This document shows positions 9,481-19,369 of a stretch of 64,000 nt of DNA, piece after piece. Under the pieces are notes generated by a model. It was given only the letters and a program-made list of their open reading frames with translations, searched no databases and was not told where the DNA came from. The first letter of the stretch is position 1. Each line of letters opens with the position of its first letter. The position numbers and the translations under genes are program-made. Source of the stretch: Stomoxys calcitrans (lineage: Eukaryota; Arthropoda; Insecta; Diptera; Muscidae); NCBI RefSeq assembly GCF_963082655.1, contig NC_081553.1, positions 37,149,509 to 37,213,508 on the forward strand. Reading direction: 5' to 3'.

Positions 9481-10440
9481 AATTTCATTGAAATTTTCTC
9501 TTTAGAAAAAATTTCATTGAAATTTTCTCTTTAAAAAAAATTTCATTGAAATTTTCTCTTTAGAAAAAATTTCATTGAAATTTTCTCTTTAGAAAAAATT
9601 TCATTGAAATTTTCTCTTTAGAAAAAATTTCATTGAAATTTTCTCTTTAGAAAAAATTTCATTGAAATTTTCTCTTTAGAAAAAATTTCATTGAAATTTT
9701 CTCTTTAGAAAAAATTTCATTGAAATTTTCTCTTAAGAAAAATTTCATTGAAATTTTCTCTTTAGAAAAAATTTCATTGAAATTTTCTCTTTAGAAAAAA
9801 TTTCATTGAAATTTTCTCTTTAGAAAAAATTTCATTGAAATTTTCTCTTTAGAAAAAATTTCATTGAAATTTTCTCTTTAGAAAAAATTTCATTGAAATT
9901 TTCTCTTTAGAAAAAATTTCATTGAAATTTTCTCTTTAGAAAAAATTTCATTGAAATTTTCTCTTTAGTAAAAATGTCATTGAAATTTTCTCTTTAGTAA
10001 AAATGTCATTGAAATTTTCTCTTTAGAAAAAATTTCATTGAAATTTTCTCTTTAGAAAAAGTTTCATTGAAATTTTCTCTTTAGAAAAAGTTTCATTGAA
10101 ATTTTCTCTTTAGAAAAAATTTCATTGAAATTTTCTCTTTAGAAAAAATTTCATTGAAATTTTCTCTTTAGAAAAAATTTCATTGAAATTTTCTCTTTAG
10201 AAAAAATTTCATTGAAATTTGTCTTAAGAAAAAATTTCATTAAAATTTTGTCTTAAGAAAAAATTTTATTGAAATTTTGTTTTTAGTAAAAATTTTCTTT
10301 GTATTAAAAAAAATTTCCTTGTGTTTAGAAAAAATTTCCTTGTTTTTAGAGAAAATTTCTTTGTTTTTAGAAAAAAATTCTTTACCTTTTAAAAAAATGT
10401 CTTTGTCTTTAGAGATAATGTCTTTAAAGTTTAGTACCTA
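9479..10440. repeat. 29-bp satellite array (about 33 units)
   Basis: Unit of 29 bp combining TTTCATTGAAATTTTC and TCTTTAGAAAAA. It is highly homogeneous from 9480 to 10220, then decays through GTCTTAAG and GTTTTTAG variants to about 10440, as expected at an array edge. Related by sequence, in opposite orientation, to the degenerate array at 57.7-61 kb. Confidence 0.95.
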
Positions 10441-10740
10441 GAGAAAATTTCATAGAAACATCTTTAACTCGCCTAGGGTACATGAAATTCGCGACACATA
10501 CTCATTATTTTTTATTGCACCCACTGTGCGCAATGTTATCTGTTGAATGGCACATATGATTGGTGATGTTTTTGTTGTTGTTGGTGTTATTGCTGCTGTC
10601 GGCTGTTTGATGTTTATGCGCCCGCTTTGTAACATCAAACAACAATCATCTCTCGTATGTATCCAAAAAAAAAACAAAAGTCCTATTCATCTGTAGTCTA
10701 GCACGGCAGTGTGCCACCACCCTTCCTTCGGCCATTGTTA
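10441..10740. other. Spacer between two arrays
   Basis: Non-repetitive, with short GTT/TGC runs around 10570-10600 and an A-run near 10666. No gene recognised. Confidence 0.3.
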
Positions 10741-12870
10741 GGAAAATTTTTCTTACTAGGAAATTTATTTTCTATTTTCCCTTGCTTTTATTATTGGGCA
10801 TCCATCATAAGCAGTGTTTCTTAATCCGAGGAGTCATAGCCAATTTAATTTTGAGAGAAAACTTGGAAGCAAAAAGTTAAAAAAAAAAAAATAGTTTTCT
10901 TAAATACTCCAAGTACTCCCTCGTCTATCTTGGCGAGTTGTTGTCTGTTTTTTTTTTTTTTTTTGCTGGGAATCGGCATCCATCTAATTGGAATTGGGCA
11001 TTCATCATAAGCGGTGATTTTTAATCCGAGGAATCGTAGCCATTTTAATTTCGAAAAAAAAACTTGCAGTCAAAATTAAAAAAAAAAATATTTTCTAAAA
11101 TACTCCAAGAACTCTCTCGTCTATTTTGCCAAGTTGTTGCTTTTTTTGCTGCGAATGCTTTTTGGGAATTTGCCATCTAGGCATTGGAAAATAAATCATC
11201 CAGGCATGGGAGTCTACAAGTTAAAAAAAAATTTCTCTCAAATACTCAAAGTACTCCCTTGTCTATTTTGTTTTTTATTGGCAAACAATGTTTCGGAAAT
11301 CTCAATCAATGTCGCTCATTTGCACTTGTTAGTGTTGGTGATGATGCCAATGGAGCTTCTATGATGTACCTATCCTCGCAAACACTCCAAGTACTACTTC
11401 ATATGTATATTTTCGTTTTTTGTATTTTACAATATAGAGAAACGCTATTAAAAAATATCAATGCCCAAATTTCAATGATGCAACATTTCTCTTAAAGACT
11501 CCAAGTACTGCCTCGTCTGTTTTTCATAATTTTTTCCGATGCTCTTATTAAGAAACGCTGTTTGGAAAATGTCAACGGTAGTGAATGGCGATGCCGCAAA
11601 TTTGTGCTTGTTGGTGTTGCCATTGAATGTTCTTTGAATCACTTTTTCTTTTAAAAACTCCAAAAACAAATTCGTCAGTTTTTAGAAATATTTGTTTTCT
11701 TCTATTGGGAAACGCTGTTTGGAAAATCTCAGCGGTAGTTAATGGCAATGTTGCTCATTTGTGCTTGTTAGAGATAGTGATGAATCCAATGGGATTTCTA
11801 AGATGCACCTTTACTCTTGAACACTCCAAGTACTACTTCATATGACTTTTGCTTTAAGTTTTTTTAATTATTGGGAAATGTAATTTGAACATTTTTGTAC
11901 ATGTTAATTTCAATGATGCAACTTTTCTCCTGAACACTCCAAGTACTACCTCGCCAATTTCCGCAAAATTTCTGCAGATTTTTTTTTATTGGGAATCTCT
12001 GTTTTTCGCTAATTTCAACGGCTGTGAATGGCGATGTCGCTCATTTTTGCTTGTTGGTGATGATGACGATAATTTTAGTGAATGTTCTTTGAATCACTTT
12101 TTCTCTCAAACACTCCAAAAACAATTTCGTCCGTTTTTAGAAATATTTGTTTTCTTTTATTGGGAAACGCTGTTTGGAAAAAGGAGGCTACCGTAGCGCA
12201 GAGGTTAGCATGTCCGCCTATGACGCTGAACGCCTGGGTTCGAATCCTGGCGAGACCATCAGAAAACATTTTCAGCGATGGCTTTCCCCTCCTAATGTTG
12301 GCAACATTTGTGAGGTAATATGCCATGTAAAACTTCTCTCCGAAGAGGTGTCGCACTGCGGCACGCCGTTCGGACTCGGCTATAAAAAGGAGGTCCCTTA
12401 TCATTGAGCTTAAACGTGAATCGGACTGCACTCATTGATAGGTGATAAGTTAGTGGAATGTTCATGGGCAAAATTTGCATTTTGTTTGGAAAATCTCAAC
12501 GGTAGTTAAGGCCATTGTTGCTCATATGCGCTTCTTAGAGATAGTGTTGAATCCAATGCAGGTTCTCAGACGCACCTTTTCTCTTGAACACTCCAAGTAC
12601 TACTTCATATGAAAATTTGAAAAATTTCCTACAAGTTAATCTCAATGATGCAACTTTTCTCCTGAACACTCCAAGTTCGACCTCGTTCATTTCCGCCAAA
12701 TTTCTGCAGATTTTTTTTTTTAATTGGGAAACTCTGTTTTTCGCCAATTTCAACGGTAGTTAATGGCGATGCCGCTCATTTGTGCTTGTTGGTGGTGCTG
12801 ATGATGATGAGGATGATGACGACGATGCCAATGAAGGTTCTATGACGCACCTTTTGATGATTATCTTTGG
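10741..12870. repeat. Degenerate tandem array of long units (about 200-240 bp)
   Basis: Successive units share the order: CTCTCAAACACTCCAAGTAC, CTCGTC, a T-rich tract, TTGGGAAACGCTGTTTGG, GGTAGTTAATGGCGATG and CTCATTTGTGCTTGTTGG. There are about nine units, the outer ones most diverged. The first motif matches, in antisense, the LINE region at 8946-8984 just upstream of the GHVxRM part, so each unit seems to include a LINE-derived scrap. One unit is split by a SINE at 12182-12482. Confidence 0.75.
12171..12493 (+). mobile_element. tRNA-derived SINE with 11-bp target-site duplication
   Basis: Element 12182-12482 between TGTTTGGAAAA repeats (12171-12181 and 12483-12493). A box TAGCGCAGAGG at 12194-12204, B box GGTTCGAATCC at 12237-12247. 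The uninterrupted version of the insertion site exists in the neighbouring array unit near 11710-11730, so the empty site is known. Confidence 0.9.
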
Positions 12871-14334
12871 CTTTTTGGCTAGTCTGTCCCTAAGATGTTG
12901 TTGTCTGTCTATGAGTTCTTTCTTCTTCGTTTACCATTTTTATTCGTAGACAATTTAGAAACCAAACATTACGTGGACACGAGTATTCTTTGTCATTCTT
13001 GACGTTTTTTCATGTAATGATCAACAAGCGTCCAACAGAAAACAAACAGGCCTAACAAACAACAACAACTAGGAAGGCGATACCCTCCTCGCGCAAGCGC
13101 AATGGCAAAAAGACATGCAGGCAGTCAAGGCCCAGTAACTGACGGAGAAGCTTATGGGGGCAATAACAACAAAAATAATGGATTTGTTGCTGCAACATAA
13201 GGGTGGTTAGAAGGGTGAGAGAGAGGGAGAGAGAGAGGGAGAGAGAGAGGGTATATGAGGAGCAGCAGGAATATGCGAACCACCAATTGGATATGTGGTG
13301 TGGTTGATGATGGTGATGGCCCTGGCAGTCTGCTGCCGCTGCCAATAATGATGGGGAAGACGACGAATGACAGGAACGTGAACGAGATGTCATTGCTGTT
13401 TGTTTTACGTTCGTCCTTCTTGTTGTTGTCATCGTCATCATCATTATCATCTGCAGTTGGTTGTCGCATTTTGTAGCAATTTTTGTTTTTGTTTTTTTTT
13501 TTTTCAAAGTCCATCTATCGTTGGACAGACGACTCATCATCTTCAACGCCACAGCTATGCTTAGGCTCTTAGGCGATTTAGCTTAGTCTTAGCGAACTTT
13601 TTTTTCTACCATCTAACCACCATCGTCGTCGTCGTCCCCGTCATCATCGTTTCATCCATCTGCAATGCAAGTTCCAACAATTTGTTTCCTTCTTTTATTT
13701 GTTGCGGCGGCGCATTGTAATAATTTTCCCAGTTTCCAGCAGTACCTTTTGATCTTTTTTTTTCTCTCAAATCTCAAAATGCGTAGCAAACAAATCATGC
13801 GTAAATAATAAATTTATACGATTTTGTTTGTCGGCTAGATCGCCCATGGCCATGGAAGACCCATTTCGTTCTATGGGGGGGTCGCACCAGTTCATACTCA
13901 GTGAAGTTGTGATGAGTGCAGAATATGCGTTCCCTGGAAAACATTAGACTCCTTTTTTGTTGACTCTTTGAACCGAAAGCTCTTTTTTTCTTTTGCTTTA
14001 AAAGCCATAGAATCGCGAATCGTTAAGCTAAGCCATAAAATATCTAATAAATGAGGTAATTCAATTTAAGTATATTTTCTTTACCATTGCCAATCGATTA
14101 AGAAAAGTGATAACAGTTTTGCAAATATTTTAAGGGGATATATTATTATGATGTCTATCGGTGGCGAAGGTTAATATTACGGGAAATAAAAAAAAAAATA
14201 GTTTTGTTAGTAACAGAAATCTGAGTTATAGTATATGTTAGATGTGGGCTAGGCGATATGGGTTCTGGTAAGAAGGAAACTTTGTTTTATTGCATAAAAA
14301 AATCTCCTAAGTTGGTTCATGTCTGATATTGTGT
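12871..14334. other. Unique stretch with microsatellites
   Basis: Contains a GA-rich microsatellite at about 13216-13250, CAT/CGT trinucleotide runs near 13425-13450 and 13620-13650, and T-runs near 13490-13504. Open frames here follow the simple repeats. No gene or RNA recognised. Confidence 0.4.
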
Positions 14335-15240
14335 CTCCACCTAAGTACCGGTATCTGTTCGATGCGAAAGCCGGGTAATGGCAAAGGAAATGCTACACAT
14401 GCTATCACTTGACGCACCGATTTTACATAAGTGAGCTCGTTGTCCTATGTGTCCCGTTATGATACCAATAGCTATACTGACCTCCTTCTTGCTTCCTTTC
14501 AGTAATAACCTCGTCTTCTCACGATCTGGATCCCGCCCATACAATTTTCGCCGTCCTACCGACCGTTTCGCTGTTTCACAATGTTGCATGCGCATTCGCC
14601 GCCCACTCCCTTAACTCGGACTGCGTCGACCCGAAAGGCTTCGGGTTAACGGCAGTCCTCTGGCCTTCACCGCCAAATCGTCTGCCCTTTCATTTCCCCT
14701 TACTCCGTTATGGCCCGGCACCCAAACAATGCGGATTTTGCCATCCTCAGAGAAGGCTTTAATCTCCTTACACTGCATGACTGTTCGTGACCTTACCATT
14801 CTGGTTGTTATTGCCCTTATGGCAATTTTACTGTCGGTAAAGATGTTCACACTTGACGTCCTCTCATTAGCACCACACCACTTCAAGCATTCCGTGATCA
14901 CCGCCTCTTAGGACCGTATTATGGTCAGACAGTCTAAAACAGATCTCAGTCCCTGGGTTCTCAATGTAAACCCCCAGGACCACTCTGTCCTCCAACTTTG
15001 ATCCATCCGCGTAACATGATCTTCCAGATGGCAATACTAGGGTTCCATCAATCCAAGACTGTGCCGAAAACAGCAGTGCCTCGCACTCGACTTCAAGCTT
15101 CATCTCGATCAGAAACCTCTTCCCTTCCTTCCAAGATTCCTATCGCCGCCTCGATTATACCGTGATGGTATAAGCTGCTCCCATCCTCAATCCATTCTCC
15201 CATCCCATAATCTGTATGGCAATGGATCGGAAAATCGTTA
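14335..15240 (-). pseudogene. LINE ORF2 RNase H domain and C-terminus, broken
   Basis: Minus strand. It shows a retrotransposon RNase H, which removes the RNA strand after reverse transcription. CYADGSKLEDRVVLGVYI holds the first catalytic Asp, IFTDSKIAIRAI another, and VWVPGHNGVRGNERADDLAV the His...Asp end. The part that should carry the catalytic Glu (between FRLSDHNTVL and ITECLKWCG) has lost a few codons and changed frame. After it come REKTRLLLKGSKKE and ITGHIGQRAHLCKIG, a conserved post-RNase H block of I/LOA-like insect elements. Upstream (15104-15240) is weakly coding-like in other frames and probably the same element; the RT is absent. A second copy of the C-terminal block is at 37736-38267. 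Frameshifts make it inactive. Confidence 0.75.
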
Positions 15241-15249
15241 AGTCACCCA

Positions 15250-16625
15250 ATATATATTGTCAATGTATAAATGAAACTCAATTTTGAACGCTTTAGCTCA
15301 ATTCGTAAAGAAAGTACCATTTTGTATGTTTTAGTACCTAAATGCATGAATCAGAAACAAATTTTCTGGTCGCCCAAAATTTGTAGTCAAGGTGTAACCG
15401 CATCCTTATTTTGAGTGCTTTAGCTCAATTCGTAAAGAATGTACCATTTTGTACGTTTTAGTACCCTAAATGTACGATTTTGAATAATCTTCTTCTCATC
15501 CAAAATTTATCATATCAAGGTGTTCTTCTATCCCAATTTTGAGAGTTTTAGCTCATTCCGTTAAGAAAGCACCTACATAAATATATATCCTAGCTGGCCA
15601 ATATATTCATTCAAGGTACCAATTACACCACAATTAGTACGTTTTCTTCCACATATAGTATTTTTGTCAAGACTGTGATAATGTTTGTCAAATTGCTTAA
15701 TTTTAAGCAATCCCCGTTCGATGTTGGCGAAAATAAGCGATTTCATACTATTTTGCACTTTTTGGTATCAAAATGTACGAATTTTGAATAGATCATTTAG
15801 TCGACTATTTTATATTTCCTTCTTTTTGTCACAGGCCAAATTTCAGACCTCTACCTCCATCTGTAAAGAAAGTACCATATGGTACCAATATTGATGCCAA
15901 AATGAACGAATTGTAAAAAGATCATAGTTAACCATGATATATTTCCTAGTTGTACCTGCATGCCAAATTTCAGACCTCTAGCTCGATCTGTAAAGAAAGT
16001 GCCAAATGGTACGTATTTTGGTACCAAAATGTACAAATTTTGTATAGATCATTTAGTCACCCATCATACATATCCTTGTTGTACCTATATGCCAAATTTA
16101 ATACCTCTTCCTCCATCTATAAAGGAAGGACCAAATGGTACCAATTGCGGTACTAAAGGTACATTTGTTCCCGTTTTCAGTTCTATTTTTCCATTCCTTC
16201 TTTTCAACCTCATCCTTTTGCATCACATGTCTTTTAAGTAAAATTTCGAAATTCTACCTCTATCCATCCGCCCTGCAGAAAGTTTACCCATTTCGTACCT
16301 TTATGGTACCTAAATGTACAAATTTCCAAAAACTTTTATAGTCACCCAATTAAGGTTGCCATAGTGCACCTAAGTTCCAAAATTCAGAGCTCTAAATCAA
16401 TTTACAAAGAAAATAACAAATAGTACCAATTGCGGTACCAAACGTACTATTTCCCCCTTTTCCGGTACGATTATCCAAAATTAGTTTTACCAAACCTTTT
16501 TAAAATGCTCTTTAATTTGAGCTCAAAAACACAATTCTAGCACTTTCCGTTTCCTCTGGGCAAATATGTACCACTTCTTAGATTTTGGTACTTTTAGTAC
16601 CTAAACGTACGAATATCACCAAATC
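15250..16625. repeat. GGTACC-rich degenerate tandem array
   Basis: About nine units of roughly 120-150 bp. Shared motifs: TTAGCTCAATTCGTAAAG or its variant CTCGATCTGTAAAGAAAGT, then ATGGTACCAATTGCGGTACC-like sequence, CAAAATGTACGAATTTTG and TAGTCACCCA. Divergence between units is high. No coding frame spans units. Confidence 0.75.
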
Positions 16626-16742
16626 CAGCCTTATATCGCGCCTATAACCCGCTTTCACATTACTACGATGTGGCCCCATATCTGTTGATTTTCCATATCA
16701 TCTTCGACGCAGACACAGCGTCCAGACCTTCGCATTCATACT

Positions 16743-18360
16743 CTATGCCGCTACGCTCATTTCTATTTTCTTCCTGTGCAGTACTTGTTCGGCGTATCTC
16801 ATCACCGCTTCCCAGTTCTTATTGTCTTTCAGCATTCTCTAGATTATTGTTCCAGTCAAAACGTCCTCAATCTTCTACAATTTCCAGTTACTCATAAATT
16901 CACTTGCTAGAGGAGCATTTGCCTATTCTATGGAGGTATTTCCGGAAGTAACCATGGCCTGTTAACATTTGGGTGACGTAATAGTTGACTTCACCGTGCT
17001 TCCTGGTGCGCTCCGTTAGCAGTCCGGCTATTATAAGGGCTGTGGGTTCCGCCACTGTCCGGTGGGATGATATGACCCTTCCGCACGGGATAACTATGAG
17101 CATCACACAGGCTAGAAATTTGAACTTCTGTGTGGTGTTCTTCGTTATCACGAGAAACTTAGCTGGGAGCTACTGGGCGCGGATAGTTGCGCGGGTTGCG
17201 GATAGTGGAATGCTCCATACGCTGTAGCTGAAACTATAGTCGCAGACATTCAACGGTATCGAGTGGAGAATCTTTAATAGTGAGCGCCTATGATCGATAC
17301 GACAAGGCGAGTTAATGGCGCCTTTATATAACCAATGGCCATAATGTTCCCTCGGCGATCGGTCGTAAAGACCGGAAATAGCTTGCTCGCCTATAAGAGC
17401 TTGGCGAGAATCGCCTACTCCACATACAAATGTAGCTACAACAACAACAACAACATGATATGACCCTAACAGCTGCCATCCGCTGTACCGAGAGCAGAGA
17501 TTTCGCTTGGCATGTTGTCTGCAGTGTCTGCTCCCATATTTTGCTGCCATCAGTCGACTGAGTTGCGCTGTTATCCTGGCGGCCGGATTTGCTCTCCATA
17601 GATTAGCTTTGTGCACACTCGAATCCCTACATATTTTACCGATCTCTTGGTCTTCACCAGTGTGTGCGATTATCCACATCCACTAGGATATTTTTCTTCT
17701 TAGGAGTAGCAACTTGTGAGCCATGGGAATGCAGCCAGTACTATGCTCTTAGCACCATAGTTTGCCGTAGTTTGCGCCCTGCTCCTTCCGTGTGTCTTGC
17801 CGTAATGACTGCAGCAAAGTTGTCAGCATATCTACTACAAAGGTTCCGTCTGGCATTTCTGTGCGTTGTATTCCATCATAACTGGTATTCCAAAAATCCG
17901 ATCGAAGTATAGAGCCTTGCGTAGCTCCTGATCTGACCTCATATTCATTCGTTCTATCCTGAGAGTTATGCAAGTAACTTCTCATTATTCTCATCAGATA
18001 CGCCTATAAATTAAAGTCCCCTCTTGGAGAGCTTGGAGGACGTCAGACCATCTGAAGCTATTGAATGCGTTCTTCACAACCAGTGTGAGGACACCTTTGC
18101 CTAGCCGTCTCTTTTATCTCCACCACAACTCTTAGAGCTCCAATCGCGGACATTCCTACCCGGAAGCCATGTTGTCTCATTGAGAGTCCACCTCCCTTAA
18201 TGATGGCGATTTTTTTAGCTATCTGCCTGATGACCTCGGTCGATATTCCGTCGAGACCTGAGGCTTTTCTGTGTTGGAGGCTACGGGCTGCATTCCTTAG
18301 TTCCTCTATCGTAAACGGACTTATGTTCTCAGTGGATATCGTCCGATATGGATTTTTTAG
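16743..18360 (-). pseudogene. R1/LOA-like LINE ORF2, interrupted and frameshifted
   Basis: Minus strand from 18360. PFTIEELRNAARSLQHRKAS and GLDGISTEVIRQIAKK form the RT finger region. Then QHGFRVGMSAIGALRVVVEI, MRIMRSYLHN, GATQGSILRSDFWNTSYDGI and, in another frame, RYADNFAAVITARHTEGAG, in which the catalytic YADD is YADN. Downstream are AQLSRLMA, LLSVQRMAAVRVIS, then after the insertion (17080-17454) HRTVAEPTALIIAGLLTERT and GEVNYYVTQMLTGHGYFRKY. The likely C-terminus is MLKDNKNWEAVMRYAEQVL, ending at a stop at 16743-16745. The VNYY.TQ.LTGHGYF block is characteristic of R1/LOA-group LINEs. Mutated catalytic site, frameshifts and the insertion show it is dead. No RNase H is seen in this fragment. 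Confidence 0.75.
17067..17467 (+). mobile_element. 375-bp (ACA)n-tailed retroposon with 13-bp TSD
   Basis: Element 17080-17454 lies between identical copies of ATGATATGACCCT (17067-17079 and 17455-17467) inside LINE coding sequence; the LINE reading continues correctly once insert and one repeat are removed. The 3' end is a run of ACA triplets (about 17438-17454). No long frame and no convincing A/B boxes were seen, so it may be a 5'-truncated LINE 3' region or a SINE-like unit. Relatives: 376-690, possibly 1-61 and 48891-49005. Confidence 0.8.
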
Positions 18361-18783
18361 GCTGTACTAGCCACAATTTTGATCCGATGTTTACAAAATG
18401 AAGCACGATATGATTTATTTGACATCCCATCCTTCATAATTAAGCAGCAGTCATTTTCACCAAACACCAGAATTTTCTGCAGTATGCCTGGTACTCTGAA
18501 ATTGCAGTATTACTGCTGTAATAGCAGAAATACTGCTAAAATAGCAGCAAAATAAACTACTCATATTCAGCAGACAGTGTTTGCTATTTTCAGCAAACTT
18601 TTTTCTTGACCCTTTAAGACTGTAGTAGCCACAATTTAGGTTCTATGGTAAGAAAAATTTACAAGGTTGTATTCAATATTTCAATAGGTATGCAGAATTA
18701 AAGTCAGTATTAAAAGTAGTACATAGACCCGGTGGTGTAGGGTATTATATAGTCGGCTCTGCCCGACGTTTGTCTTTACTTAC
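18361..18783 (-). repeat. INE-1-like fragment (TATACCCTACACCAC subfamily)
   Basis: The right end reads GTGGTGTAGGGTATTATAT, the reverse of the head seen at 29902 and 34525. It has internal CTGTAGTAGCCACAATTT units. A small palindrome-rich insert of GCAGTATT/AATACTGC type lies at about 18440-18600. Confidence 0.55.
18504..18536. repeat. Near-perfect short hairpin
   Basis: Arms GCAGTATT and AATACTGC plus inner CTGCT/AGCAG around the loop GTAAT, with single A bulges between. Probably part of a small palindromic MITE-like insert, not a miRNA (arms are too short). Confidence 0.5.
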
Positions 18784-18910
18784 AGGTTTTTAAGTCTCAA
18801 CGAACGTTGATACCCGAAAACAATTAGTTTGAATCGGCTCCGATAACACCTTGTATTGTCACAAACTGGAGAAGATACAAAAATTTCCGCGAAGATGTCG
18901 GAGTATACAC

Positions 18911-19233
18911 CCACCGTAGCGCAGAGTTTAGCATATCCGTCTATGACGCTGAACGCCTGGGTTCGAATCCTGGCGAGACCATCAGAAAAAATTTTCAGCG
19001 GTGGTTTTCCCCTCCTAATGCTGGCAACATTTGTGAGGTAATATGCCATGTGAAACTTCTCTCCAAAGAGGTCTCGCACTGCGGAATGCCGTTCGGACTC
19101 GGCTATAAAAAGGGAGACCCCTTATCATTGAGCTTAAACTTGAATCGGACTGCACTCATTGATAGGTGAGAAGTTGCCCATGAACATTTCACTGAGGAAC
19201 AGGACTCAGGGGAAAGTTCATGGGCAAAATTTG
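18911..19233 (+). mobile_element. tRNA-derived SINE, 5' trimmed
   Basis: Starts at CCACCGTAGCGCAGAG, with B box GGTTCGAATCC and full body and tail. The A box is altered (TAGCGCAGAGT). I could not find a clear target-site duplication. Confidence 0.8.
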
Positions 19234-19369
19234 TAATGTAACCCTATCGTTCTCCCCCTCTGATGAACACCACCATGACCAAGCTGCCCTAAGTGACATC
19301 AAAGCTTCTAGGATTCATATTACTATTGTTCGCCTTAGTTCTTTAATTTCCTCCTGGATATGAATTTTT

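Noticed and set aside
9479..10440. Regular 29-bp repeats resembling a CRISPR array
   Set aside because: Units are contiguous without unique spacers, and the context is eukaryotic; this is satellite DNA.
12191..12255. tRNA-like sequence with perfect A and B boxes (also at 2.9, 18.9 and 55.2 kb)
   Set aside because: No acceptor stem pairs, and each is fused to the same 240-bp body with TSDs; this is the SINE head, not a tRNA gene.
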